NCBI RefSeq assembly: GCF_000724545.1
Contig: NZ_JHBV01000012.1
Location: 1-51,732 of the forward strand
Direction of reading: 5' to 3'
DNA: 51,732 nucleotides
Origin: Aureispira sp. CCB-QB1
Lineage (GTDB): Bacteria > Bacteroidota > Bacteroidia > Chitinophagales > Saprospiraceae
In this document: piece after piece, positions 36,651-45,173 of the stretch
Numbering within the stretch: position 1 is the first letter of the stretch
Layout: each line of letters opens with the position of its first letter
Notes under the pieces: model-generated
Seen by the model: only the letters and a program-made list of their open reading frames with translations
Databases searched by the model: none
What the model was told of the DNA's origin: nothing
Position numbers and translations under genes: made by a program

Positions 36651-36687
36651 AAAAAATCCTCTTTTAAGCCAAGCCTAAAAGAGGATT
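36651..36687 (-). terminator. Terminator after the PAAR gene
   Basis: AATCCTCTTTTA (36655-36666) pairs perfectly over 12 bp with TAAAAGAGGATT (36676-36687) around a 9-nt loop. On the minus strand a T-run follows (A-run 36651-36656). It ends the main structural operon. Confidence 0.88.
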
Positions 36688-36712
36688 CTAAATTTACACG
36701 AAACGTTTATAT

Positions 36713-37003
36713 TTAGCCTATCATTACAGTAAATTCACCCAAAACGATAGAACCACCATGTGCACAAGTATCTCCCAACCGAGCAGCAGGCATACCACCT
36801 ATTAAAACAGTCGTAGACCCCATTGCAATCGTATCTGGGGGACCGGTACACACACACATATCTCCAACCAATGCAGCAGGTAATTTACCAATCATAACCG
36901 TTGGGCAACCAGGTCCTGAAATTGGACCACCAACATGAGGTACTGTTCCTGTAACCATTGGGCAAACGTGCATATCTGTTAATCTTGATGCTGGAGGCGC
37001 CAT
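36713..37003 (-). CDS. PAAR-domain spike tip
   Basis: 96 residues, a single PAAR domain with nothing fused to it. The repeat pattern is clear: MAPPASRLTDMHVCPMVTG, GPISGPGCPTVMIGKLPAA, VGDMCVCTGPPDTIAMGST and TVLIGGMPAARLGDTCAHGG. The His/Cys residues fit metal binding at the tip. It would cap the VgrG trimer as the piercing point. It follows the VgrG-like gene by 71 nt and is the last gene before a strong terminator. Equivalent to Afp10 or T6SS PAAR proteins. Confidence 0.95.
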   Translation of the reverse strand: MAPPASRLTDMHVCPMVTGTVPHVGGPISGPGCPTVMIGKLPAALVGDMCVCTGPPDTIAMGSTTVLIGGMPAARLGDTCAHGGSIVLGEFTVMIG

Positions 37004-37074
37004 AGTTTTATTTATTTTTTATTAAAGAATATTTTTTCATTGATACTTATAATACACTGTTTCAAAACAGATGA

Positions 37075-38949
37075 TTAGTTAATCATAACCATCCCCCCTT
37101 TAACCGTTAACATTCCACCACCATCTACTGTTCCCATTCCAGAACCTTTGACCTCAAACTGAGCACCTTCTGCTTTAAATGCAGCGGTTCCCTTTGCCTC
37201 AAAGTTTGTTTGTGCTTCAAACTTAACATTCATCCCTTTTCCAGTAATATCATTTGTTGCTTCCATAGCAATACCTTTTCCTGCTGTAATTTTGATATCT
37301 CCAGTAACATCAATCGTCAAATCTTGATCTACCGTCATCGTTACTCCCTTGGAATCCAACAAGATATTATTTTTATTAACAGGGTCATCAATTGTGATGG
37401 TATCTTTATCATCATCAATTTGAATCATCATTTTATCCTCTGTAAATACCTTGTATATATTCTTACCTGGTTCATCAAAAAACTCCATGCGCAACTTTCC
37501 TTTATTGAAAGAAAGCGCTTTCATATGATTCACATCAGTAGGGTCGTGCGATTCTTCAGTTGTAATTTTTCGCTTACTACTATACATAGAACCAAGTATA
37601 ACAGGGTATGTTGGGTCATTATCAAAGAAACCTAAGACTACCTCATCACCTACTTCGGGAAAAATAACCATTCCACAATCTTCAGTAGCGTAGAGCTGTG
37701 AGACTCTAGCCCAAACACCTTCACCTTCTAGATTGTCAATAATTGGGATATTGACCAAGACTCTATATTCTCCATCAGGGTCATCATTAACCTGTATAAC
37801 AACACCATGTTGTAACCCATTAATCGCAGGCAAAGCACCACCTGCCCCCAAAGGGCTAGCAGAAGGATATTTTTCTAAATGTGGTTTTTCAGGTAAGCCC
37901 AACTCCACTTCTGTCAACCATTGAGCATTTTTAATAGTATGGCGTACTTTTCCTATATAGGCATCTCCATTAAAACGAGAACCAAAGCCAACTAATTCTA
38001 CCACTTTCCCAACCTCTATTTTCTCAGATCCAACAAACTTAACTCGACCTCGAATTCTTGACAGATGACCACGTTGATAAACCGAGTCTGCCCAAGATTG
38101 AATAAAATCCTTTGTTATAGGTGCTGACGAATGCACCAACTCTTTTGGCTTTAAGACACTTGATAATTTAGCACTGTCAATGTCACCTTGTTTATTCGTT
38201 GTTGGTTTTGTTCCTGCTGTATTTTCAATAGCTTGTGTTGTATGATCCCAAAAATTTGCTTGAACTTCTTCATATTGGTGTGAAGAATGAATTTTCAAGT
38301 CCATTTCCATCAAATCAACACCATAAGTAATTGAAATATCTGTTTTTTCGGATACAGTTGGTTTTTTTATATTAATCTCTCCATCGTTAACAATGGTAAC
38401 CAAGCTATTCGCATCCGCTCTAGCTTGAATAAAGTCCCAATTGGTACAATAATATTGTATCAATTTTTTGTGTGTTGCCTTAGTTGCTTCTACAGTTGCT
38501 TTGGATTTGATACCAGAATCTTTAATTATTGCAGAAATGATATCAGAGTCTTTTTGGTCATAAAAAATCATATTTCTACGCCCAACAGTTAATGCCAATG
38601 CTTCATCTCGACAAATTAGTGTCAAACAAGAAGAACCATTTCGATTCAATTTAATCCCATGCTCTACGATTAAGCCTTTGTAGATACTTTCCATCGTTGA
38701 CGAAGGGTCATGAGATACTTTAATTTCTATTTCAGCCCCTGGTTCAAACATACTTTCTTCACTTTGAGGAAAGGTTTGCTCTCTAGAATCGCCATCAAAA
38801 ATAACCACTCTAGCATAAGGTATCTTATTAATTTCCTTAACAACCTCTGTCTCTAACACAAGCATAGCATCAGGAAGTTTCGTACCATCTACTGTAACTT
38901 CGAGGTTAATAACCCCGCTACCGAGTTTTTTTATAGGAGAATCAGCCAT
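37075..38949 (-). CDS. VgrG-like spike protein (Afp8 type)
   Basis: 624 residues. The gp27-like hub covers about 1-365 (ARVVIFDGDSREQTFPQSEE; KGLIVEHGIKLNRNGSSCLT; YYCTNWDFIQARADANSLVT). The gp5-like OB fold follows (GVVIQVNDDPDGEYRVLVNI; GVWARVSQLYATEDCGMVIF; PEVGDEVVLGFFDNDPTYPV). The end is a beta-helix needle of short repeats rich in Thr, Asp, Lys and Gly (LTIDVTGDIKITAGKG; FEAKGTAAFKAEGAQFEVKG). It is a complete, unfused spike without an effector domain. The DUF5908 and tube-like genes lie upstream and the PAAR gene downstream, the standard order. Confidence 0.93.
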   Translation of the reverse strand: MADSPIKKLGSGVINLEVTVDGTKLPDAMLVLETEVVKEINKIPYARVVIFDGDSREQTFPQSEESMFEPGAEIEIKVSHDPSSTMESIYKGLIVEHGIKLNRNGSSCLTLICRDEALALTVGRRNMIFYDQKDSDIISAIIKDSGIKSKATVEATKATHKKLIQYYCTNWDFIQARADANSLVTIVNDGEINIKKPTVSEKTDISITYGVDLMEMDLKIHSSHQYEEVQANFWDHTTQAIENTAGTKPTTNKQGDIDSAKLSSVLKPKELVHSSAPITKDFIQSWADSVYQRGHLSRIRGRVKFVGSEKIEVGKVVELVGFGSRFNGDAYIGKVRHTIKNAQWLTEVELGLPEKPHLEKYPSASPLGAGGALPAINGLQHGVVIQVNDDPDGEYRVLVNIPIIDNLEGEGVWARVSQLYATEDCGMVIFPEVGDEVVLGFFDNDPTYPVILGSMYSSKRKITTEESHDPTDVNHMKALSFNKGKLRMEFFDEPGKNIYKVFTEDKMMIQIDDDKDTITIDDPVNKNNILLDSKGVTMTVDQDLTIDVTGDIKITAGKGIAMEATNDITGKGMNVKFEAQTNFEAKGTAAFKAEGAQFEVKGSGMGTVDGGGMLTVKGGMVMIN

Positions 38950-39091
38950 TCTATTTTTATAATAAATATTAGTTGCGTTTTATTTTAAGTACTAATAATA
39001 GTCCTCAAGTATTTAAACGCTAAAAAAATTAAACCTTATTTATAAATCTTTGTGCCAATATCATTGCCATTTCGATCTACCACAAAACAAT

Positions 39092-39274
39092 TTAAGGTTT
39101 CAATTCGTATTCTATCATATCTCGAACTTTATCCAAGCACTCTTGAATTAGTTCCTCTTTTTCTAATTTAGACATTGCACCACCGCCACCACCTTCGGTA
39201 GCATCTTTAGAGCCGCCTTTACTTTTTTTATTAATTTTTGTATTAAACAGCAATTTTTTAATTGAAATAGACAT
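39092..39274 (-). CDS. DUF5908 family small protein
   Basis: 60 residues. The N-terminus MSISIKKLLFNTKINKK and the C-terminal helix KLEKEELIQECLDKVRDMIE are the conserved ends of DUF5908, a small eCIS-linked family of Bacteroidota that occupies the Afp6-like place beside the spike gene. Between them is a GGSKDATEGGGGG linker, longer than I expect for the family. Its role in assembly is not established; the helix may bind a baseplate or spike component. Confidence 0.8.
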   Translation of the reverse strand: MSISIKKLLFNTKINKKSKGGSKDATEGGGGGAMSKLEKEELIQECLDKVRDMIEYELKP

Positions 39275-39302
39275 AGTAGTATATATTTATTTAGATAAAA
39301 AA

Positions 39303-39908
39303 TTAGGATGGAGGAATTTCTAAACGTTCAATTTCTGTATACTTAAACTTGATGGTTTCCTTAATTGGTGCATCTCCAGATGTTGAGCTCAAATCAGAAA
39401 TTTCCCAACTTGTTGGAAAAGCCTCGTGAATCAAAAATCCTGCTACAGGAAAAGAGGAAGGACCAATCGGTAATGGATTTTGAATCATAGGGTGATAGAT
39501 ACAAATCATAATATCTTTCACTTCTATTTTCTCTTCCCAAGTTTTAGCAGAGGACATTGTCTTTTGGCACCATTCACTAGTAGGATCTAATGAGAATCCC
39601 ATTACTCCAATATGACGAGGTCTCAAATAGCGTTGCAGTACCAACTCATCGTTATCAATTTTATCAAAAGAAGGTCTTGGAGTAGACCAACCTGCTTCAT
39701 TTAAAGGAGTTGTTGCAAAACTCATTTTTAATCCTTGTACATCTGAAAAAGCAGTAGCCATTGGGTCTAATGCTTGCAATGCTAAAGAAGCAGAAATTGA
39801 CATCGTCTTAAACGAGAAGGAATCTGATCTTTCAAAAAATAAGACTTCAAAGAAAAAACTCGGAATCGGTTCATTCATGAAGCCAACTATATTCGATAGT
39901 AAGTCCAT
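39303..39908 (-). CDS. Tube-like (gp19 superfamily) protein, third copy
   Basis: 201 residues. It has an N-terminal extension (MDLLSNIVGFMNEPIPSFFF) and then the tube-fold pattern: FSDVQGLKMSFATTPLNEAG, LVLQRYLRPRHIG, IYHPMIQNPLP and FLIHEAFPTSWEISDLSS ending in IKFKYTEIERLEI. It is distant from the two tube proteins upstream and resembles the tube-initiator type tail proteins that connect tube and hub in Afp-like particles. It is 28 nt from the DUF5908 gene. Confidence 0.72.
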   Translation of the reverse strand: MDLLSNIVGFMNEPIPSFFFEVLFFERSDSFSFKTMSISASLALQALDPMATAFSDVQGLKMSFATTPLNEAGWSTPRPSFDKIDNDELVLQRYLRPRHIGVMGFSLDPTSEWCQKTMSSAKTWEEKIEVKDIMICIYHPMIQNPLPIGPSSFPVAGFLIHEAFPTSWEISDLSSTSGDAPIKETIKFKYTEIERLEIPPS

Positions 39909-40040
39909 AACTTATTGATTGTTAATCGTATCTTTTAGAAGCTGCTTATCAATAGAATACTTGATGTTATCAGCTATTTGCATTTCTTCTAATCAAAAAA
40001 CGCTATTGATTATAGGAAATGAATGGATGCTATTATTAGA

Positions 40041-40787
40041 TTAGAAAATTTTAGATACAGCACCACCAATGGCACCACCGATTGCGCCTCCTACAGCACC
40101 GCCTACGATACTTCCAATACCGCCTAAGACAGAACCAAGAAGACCTGAACCAGCATTCATTGAAAAAGATTGATACGTTAGCTCTACTTCTTCAATAGCT
40201 ATTTCACTCTCTGCCTCACCGTCTAAATTAGAGGGTGTAAATTTGGTCACAAAAGCCTTTTCTAGCGTCCAAGTAAACATATGTGTTCGTCCTCCTCCTG
40301 TTAGTTCTGACAAATTGATGGTGACAGTTCTCATGTCGCTAAACATAGAGCCTTGCGATACATTAGAAAACCAATCAAAAAGATCTGTATCTCCCGAAAA
40401 CATACCTTTTTTTAAGGTTACGGGATCATAAGAAGTTAAGGTAGGTCGACTTTGTTCATAAAATTTGTTTGAGTTGCCATCCCTAAACTTCATGGTTGCG
40501 ATTGTGGCTCCCATTCCATCCATTCCTTGAAAGGACACATTGCCCGTAAAGCCTCCTATGTTGATTTCAAAAGCAAATTTGGTTAATGGCCATTCATTGT
40601 GTGACAAATTTCCTCCTGTATTTACCTGCTTAATTTGGTTTTGCCCAACAGCAGAAATTTGTAGATGAGACAAATCTCCAATCTTGCTAACAGGATTTGT
40701 ATTCGTAGGATTTAAATGAGATAGGTCTCCCACTCCATCAGCATTTAAGTGGGGGTTGTTATTACTATTAGATACTTTTTTTGCCAT
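40041..40787 (-). CDS. Tube protein 2 with N-terminal repeats and glycine-zipper tail
   Basis: 248 residues from the ATG at 40787; the frame stays open 20 codons upstream but without a good start. The centre (about 64-210) is clearly a gp19-type tube domain homologous to tube 1 (EWPLTKFAFEINIGGF; VTLKKGMFSGDTDLFDWF; KFTPSNLDGEAESEIAIEEV). Two additions are odd. The N-terminus has three copies of a GDLSHL motif (20-25, 37-42, GNLSH at 59-63). The last ~37 residues are a hydrophobic glycine-rich tail (GSVLGGIGSIVGGAVGGAIG continuing with the same pattern to SKIF). Tube 1 ends right after the tube fold. The tail could line the tube or enter membranes (inference). Confidence 0.85.
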   Translation of the reverse strand: MAKKVSNSNNNPHLNADGVGDLSHLNPTNTNPVSKIGDLSHLQISAVGQNQIKQVNTGGNLSHNEWPLTKFAFEINIGGFTGNVSFQGMDGMGATIATMKFRDGNSNKFYEQSRPTLTSYDPVTLKKGMFSGDTDLFDWFSNVSQGSMFSDMRTVTINLSELTGGGRTHMFTWTLEKAFVTKFTPSNLDGEAESEIAIEEVELTYQSFSMNAGSGLLGSVLGGIGSIVGGAVGGAIGGAIGGAVSKIF

Positions 40788-40929
40788 ATTATAGGGAATT
40801 TCAAAACATTGAAAACAAAGAAAATGATATTCAAATGTCAAATACAAACCTAATTTAGGAGGGCATTCAAATTAGAAAAATCAAGTAACTCTAAAGTACA
40901 AAACTTATTCGAATAATACAAATAAAAAA

Positions 40930-40963
40930 TTGACCTAGCAGAAAATGGATTCTACTAGGTCAA
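40930..40963 (-). terminator. Internal terminator between tube 1 and tube 2
   Basis: Arms 40930-40943 and 40950-40963 pair over 14 bp with one mismatch around a 6-nt loop, and a T-run follows on the minus strand (A-run 40924-40929). It probably lets only part of the transcripts continue, so sheath and tube 1 are made in excess over the baseplate. Confidence 0.8.
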
Positions 40964-41138
40964 TAAATTATTCTTATATGTATTGATTATCTACGATTAA
41001 TGCTGTTTTTAGGAAAACATTATAAATAATCAAGGAACAATAATTTTTATAAAATTAACTTAAGATTAAAATTGCATTTTAAAGTTAACATATGCCTATT
41101 GATTGCATACTGAATAACTTTTGCAATATTAATTATTC

Positions 41139-41621
41139 TTAAGATCCTTTTTCTAGAACGAAAGATTCGATAGCAACCTCAAGTTCTTCGAAAGCAACTT
41201 CAGAATCTGCTTCAGCATCCAAGCTAGTTGGAGTAAATTTAACAGGGAAAGCACCATAAAGTGTCCAAGTCATCATTACGTCACTTGCTTCATCCAAAAG
41301 CTCAATCAAGATTTCTTTACGCTCGTTACGGTTAGTTGTGTGCTCCCAAGCGTACATGTGCCACCAATCTTTTAAGTTAGCATCACCCAAAAATTCACCT
41401 TTCTTGAAAGTAACGTTACTGAATGAAACCATACCTGGTCTCTTAGATTTGAAAAGGAAATCAGAGTTCCCCATGCGGTACTCTATAGCAGTTATTTCAG
41501 ACTCTAGTCCTTCAACAGTTTGGAAACCTAATTCAGGAAGTCCGTCGATAGTTACACGGAAAGAGAATTTAACTAATGGCCATTCGAATGGATTGACCGA
41601 AGTTCCACTATAATCACTCAT
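41139..41621 (-). CDS. Tube protein 1 (Afp1/gp19 type)
   Basis: 160 residues, typical for the inner-tube subunit. The fold-defining parts are present: FEWPLVKFSFRVTIDGLPE, VEGLESEITAIEYRMGNS, FSNVTFKKGEFLGD and LYGAFPVKFTPTSLDAEAD, ending VAIESFVLEKGS. It would polymerise into the Hcp-like tube inside the sheath. It follows the sheath gene by 94 nt, and a terminator sits downstream, consistent with high-level expression of this pair. Confidence 0.93.
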   Translation of the reverse strand: MSDYSGTSVNPFEWPLVKFSFRVTIDGLPELGFQTVEGLESEITAIEYRMGNSDFLFKSKRPGMVSFSNVTFKKGEFLGDANLKDWWHMYAWEHTTNRNERKEILIELLDEASDVMMTWTLYGAFPVKFTPTSLDAEADSEVAFEELEVAIESFVLEKGS

Positions 41622-41715
41622 AATATATAAAGTTTAAATCTTTTTTTTTAAATATTTTTTACTAAAACCAAATCATGCTTTGATGTGTTCGACTTCTAAT
41701 TTAATTGACTAGAGT

Positions 41716-43209
41716 CTATTCGCCACCAGGCATTTTTTGTTGGAAAGAGATTACAATAAACTCGGCAGGGCGAGAGATTGCTACTTTAACAGATACTTTC
41801 ATGTAACCATCTAGTACATCTTGAGGAGTCATTGTAGTTCCTAGACCACAATCTACAGCATAAGCTTCTGCTTCGCTATTTCCTACTAATGCACCACTTT
41901 GCCATTGATTACGTAAGAAGTTAGAAATCATTGTTCTAACAGCCAACCAAGTGTTGCTATCATTTGGACGGAACACATAAGGCTCACAAGCAAACTTGAT
42001 AGATTGTTCTAACATAATCATTGTACGACGTACGTTGATGTATCTCCAGTCTCCACTGTTTCCATCAAGAGTACGAGCACCCCATACTAAAGTACCTTTA
42101 CCAACAAATGGACGGATTGCATTAACTGCTTTACCGCTCAATGGTAAGTTCAAATTTTCTTGCTCCTCAGCATTAACATTTACTGTAGGACCAGTAACAG
42201 CCGATACACTTACATTTGCAGGTGCTTTGTGAACTCCCACAGAGCTATCTACCAATGCATAGATACCAGCAACAGCACCAGATGGAGGAAGAACGTTAAG
42301 AGCCTCCTTCATTTGGCCTAAAATATCATTATAGATAGGACTAACTGCTTTCAACAAGTTGCTTACAGCAGTAGCGTTAGCATCATCATCAGAAATCTTA
42401 GCGATCTCTTCTTTGATCATGTCACCTTTTTCTTCTTTTACATAACCAGCAGCTACATTTTCGTCAACTTCACTGTTCAAGATGTCGATAAGCCCATCAG
42501 CATTGCTAATGTTTTTGTAGCTCAAGTCGTCAGCACTTACAACAGTAGCGTTCAACCAAGGGTAGTAAGCTGCACCAAAATCCAAGAAATTTCCACCATA
42601 TGCTGTACGAGCAGCAGTTACAACATCGTCATCCAACAATGTTCTAGCTTGGTGACCATTCCATACGTCCAAAATTGCAAAACGGCTACGAGTATCCGCA
42701 CCACAATGTTTGATCATTGCTTGTTGAACAGAAGCACAATCTCCTTCCTCTAGTAATACTGCATCTGGAATTACAACCAATGTAGGCTCTTGCTCTTTCA
42801 ACAAAGCAGTAATACCACCTCCATTTTCTGCACCGATCAAAGCAGAAGCTTTCACACCACCAGTATAGTTACCTACTGATACGATGTAACAAGCACCACC
42901 TCCGTTTGCAAAGAATAATTGCAAGCTGCGGAACAAGTTGTAGTTAGTTTCTCCTTCTACGTCTAAGCTGTAGTTATTGTCATCAGCTTCGATTGTAAAT
43001 TGAGTTGTTGGCGCTCCTCCAAAAAAGCTAATGTACTCCACCATAGAAGTAATTCGCATTGGAACATTCGTCAAGTCTTTTTTACCAGCTGCTGCTTTTT
43101 GAGTATACCCAATAAAAGCAGGTACTGCAGTTGCTACAGAAACTACAGAGTTGGAAAAGGCACTTTTCTCTTCGATATACACACCGGGTGTTGCATATTG
43201 TTTTGCCAT
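41716..43209 (-). CDS. Contractile sheath protein
   Basis: 497 residues. The start QYATPGVYIEEKSAFSNSVV and PAFIGYTQ are the classic N-terminal sheath signature; the C-terminal domain has GTLVWGARTLDGNSGDWRYI, NVRRTMIMLEQSIKFACEPY and the end strand PAEFIVISFQQKMPGGE. This is the subtilisin-like phage-sheath fold found in phage tails, eCIS and T6SS-like particles. Only one sheath gene is present, while Afp and PVC carry three, so this is the simple one-sheath layout. Contraction drives the tube out. Confidence 0.96.
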   Translation of the reverse strand: MAKQYATPGVYIEEKSAFSNSVVSVATAVPAFIGYTQKAAAGKKDLTNVPMRITSMVEYISFFGGAPTTQFTIEADDNNYSLDVEGETNYNLFRSLQLFFANGGGACYIVSVGNYTGGVKASALIGAENGGGITALLKEQEPTLVVIPDAVLLEEGDCASVQQAMIKHCGADTRSRFAILDVWNGHQARTLLDDDVVTAARTAYGGNFLDFGAAYYPWLNATVVSADDLSYKNISNADGLIDILNSEVDENVAAGYVKEEKGDMIKEEIAKISDDDANATAVSNLLKAVSPIYNDILGQMKEALNVLPPSGAVAGIYALVDSSVGVHKAPANVSVSAVTGPTVNVNAEEQENLNLPLSGKAVNAIRPFVGKGTLVWGARTLDGNSGDWRYINVRRTMIMLEQSIKFACEPYVFRPNDSNTWLAVRTMISNFLRNQWQSGALVGNSEAEAYAVDCGLGTTMTPQDVLDGYMKVSVKVAISRPAEFIVISFQQKMPGGE

Positions 43210-43301
43210 GATTAAATTTGTTTAAATTTAGTTGATTTAATAAGTTTTAAATTCTAGTATTACATTTATATACAATTACATTATATCATTTGTAATACTC
43301 C

Positions 43302-44429
43302 CTACAAATATACTATTAATTCTGAATAAACCTCAGATTTGTCTAATAAATTTACTTTTAAGTTCCCAAGTGCCGATGCACAGGGCAATTGAACAATCCA
43401 CTCTACGCCGCTTTTGCCTCTTTTTGTCTTTAATTTGAACTTTTCTAGCTGTTTTTCTTTAAAGGCAATTGGTTCCATTGTCCAAATATGAAATACTTCT
43501 TTTCCTCCGTCCAAAGCGACCGTTTCTGGCTCCTCAAAAGACATTGGAACATAACCTTCGGCTCTATTGGTATCATAGATTTCAGGTTCTCGATGCATCT
43601 GGTCATTGCCATTTTCTATCAAAACATATTGCCAACGAACAGAACGAGCACCAAATCGAATATTATACACTTGTGATACCAAGCCTCCATCATCATCAAA
43701 CAAAGCATAATCACTAAAATCATCTTTGTCAATAATAATATCAATCACTCCAAAGATTTTTTTCAATCCAGTGTACAAGTAAAAGGATTTTTCTTCCAGA
43801 CCGTCAATAAGAATAGAGTATTTGCCCTCGGGTTCTCCCAATAAAGAAATTTCACAAGAGACAGCTCCATCTTCTAAAATTTCTTCAAATACAATTTCTT
43901 CCAAAGCGTTCATTACCTGTACTTCGGTTCCATATTGTTCTTCGTCAAAATCGTAAATAATGATAGAACTACAAATTTCTACCTTATCTTCTGGTGTTAC
44001 GTATTGATTTAGAGATAAGTTCTTATGTTCTGTATCGTCTTTTTCTAAACTCTTATTATTAAAATAAAAGATGGTGTTATCATCAAACTCAAACGGCAGA
44101 TCGGTATAGTTCAAAAATCGCTGATCAACAACATCTAACAAAATAGAAAGATGAACTGGTTTTTCAATATCGGCAATTGGTGTATAAGAATCTGTCGAGG
44201 CATAGCCCAACATAAAACCACTGGCCATAGATCGGTATTGTAGTCCATTACGTGCCAATTCTTTCAGGGTTCCTTCTGTTGGTGTCAATCTAACTTTTCC
44301 TGCGGGAAAGACTCCTTCTTCAAAAAAATCATGCTTAATTTGAACATCAAGAAGCTCTTGAAACTGTGCCAACAGTTCCAATTTCATTTGAGGAAATTTG
44401 CTTTTTTTATTTCTTTTAATTTTAGCCAT
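43302..44429 (-). CDS. Unknown protein of the injection-system operon
   Basis: 375 residues, soluble. A basic N-terminus (MAKIKRNKKSKFPQMKLELL) leads to an acidic, beta-rich body (IIIYDFDEEQYGTEVQVMNA; LLGEPEGKYSILIDGLEEKS; YNIRFGARSVRWQYVLIENG). I do not recognise the family by name. It lies between the DUF4255 gene and the sheath gene (62 and 92 nt), so it is almost certainly a conserved part of this eCIS lineage, possibly a tail-terminator partner or an assembly factor. No toxin motif was seen. Confidence 0.65.
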   Translation of the reverse strand: MAKIKRNKKSKFPQMKLELLAQFQELLDVQIKHDFFEEGVFPAGKVRLTPTEGTLKELARNGLQYRSMASGFMLGYASTDSYTPIADIEKPVHLSILLDVVDQRFLNYTDLPFEFDDNTIFYFNNKSLEKDDTEHKNLSLNQYVTPEDKVEICSSIIIYDFDEEQYGTEVQVMNALEEIVFEEILEDGAVSCEISLLGEPEGKYSILIDGLEEKSFYLYTGLKKIFGVIDIIIDKDDFSDYALFDDDGGLVSQVYNIRFGARSVRWQYVLIENGNDQMHREPEIYDTNRAEGYVPMSFEEPETVALDGGKEVFHIWTMEPIAFKEKQLEKFKLKTKRGKSGVEWIVQLPCASALGNLKVNLLDKSEVYSELIVYL

Positions 44430-44491
44430 TAGATTTCTCTATTTTATATGCTTCTTTGTTAATAAACATTACCATTATCAAGCAAAAAAAT

Positions 44492-45052
44492 TTATGTTTT
44501 TTTGATAACAGGAATATCTGGAAAGATAAGATCATGTTTGATGGGCAGTGTCTTTATTTTATATACCACAGAGGGTAAATATTTAGACCCCATAATTCCC
44601 CAAAAATTCCCCAAGTCTCTTGTTTCCATTGTAATTAACTCTGCTTGAAGACGATCAACGATTCCGTTGATTGCAGGCGTATTTTGGTTGTTAAAACTTC
44701 CTGCTCTAGATTGAAAAAAAGCAATGACAGAAGTTATAAATTTAAGTCCCTCCAAATAATTTTCACTTGTAAAATAAGCAGAAAACAAAACAGTTATATT
44801 AATATTAATGGGTGGATTAAATTTTTGAAAACTTCCTCTTCCCGTCTGTTTGTACCCCCCCACATTACTTTGGCTTTTATCCATTTCGATATTGGCCAAG
44901 GTCATAACAATTTTATCGGGTTCTTGAACAGCCACACTACCATCTAAATTGACAATGTTAGACATGACAACCTTTTCTTCTGTAATATTATGTTTGGATT
45001 GCAAAAAACGATTAAGTTCCCCTGCAATAGCTGCAATTGTGTCGTGAATCAT
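44492..45052 (-). CDS. DUF4255 tail-terminator/cap protein (Pvc16/Afp16 type)
   Basis: 186 residues. DUF4255 pattern: MIHDTIAAIAGELNRFLQSK, VMTLANIEMDKSQSN, PPININITVLFSAYFTSENY, LKFITSVIAFFQSRAGSFNN and a C-terminal WGIMGSKYLPSVVYKIKTLP. Proteins of this family cap the tube and sheath at the top of eCIS particles. It is the first gene of the structural operon; 121 nt separate it from a small membrane-protein gene upstream. Confidence 0.9.
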   Translation of the reverse strand: MIHDTIAAIAGELNRFLQSKHNITEEKVVMSNIVNLDGSVAVQEPDKIVMTLANIEMDKSQSNVGGYKQTGRGSFQKFNPPININITVLFSAYFTSENYLEGLKFITSVIAFFQSRAGSFNNQNTPAINGIVDRLQAELITMETRDLGNFWGIMGSKYLPSVVYKIKTLPIKHDLIFPDIPVIKKT

Positions 45053-45173
45053 TAGATATTAAAACTAATTAGAAAATAGTTCAGCTATTCTTTTTGTCGT
45101 TTCTATTCTTTTGTCGCAAGACAAACCGAACTCCCCTGAATCTAGTTGAACTAATTTAATAGAAATTTCAGAT

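Noticed and set aside
26340-45052. Tail genes as a prophage
   Set aside because: No capsid, portal, terminase, lysis, integrase or replication genes are present, and DUF4255, DUF5908, VgrG and PAAR proteins point to an injection system.
26340-45052. A canonical type VI secretion system
   Set aside because: The sheath is a single long phage-type protein rather than TssB/TssC, and no ClpV, TssJ, TssL, TssM or TssK-like genes were seen.
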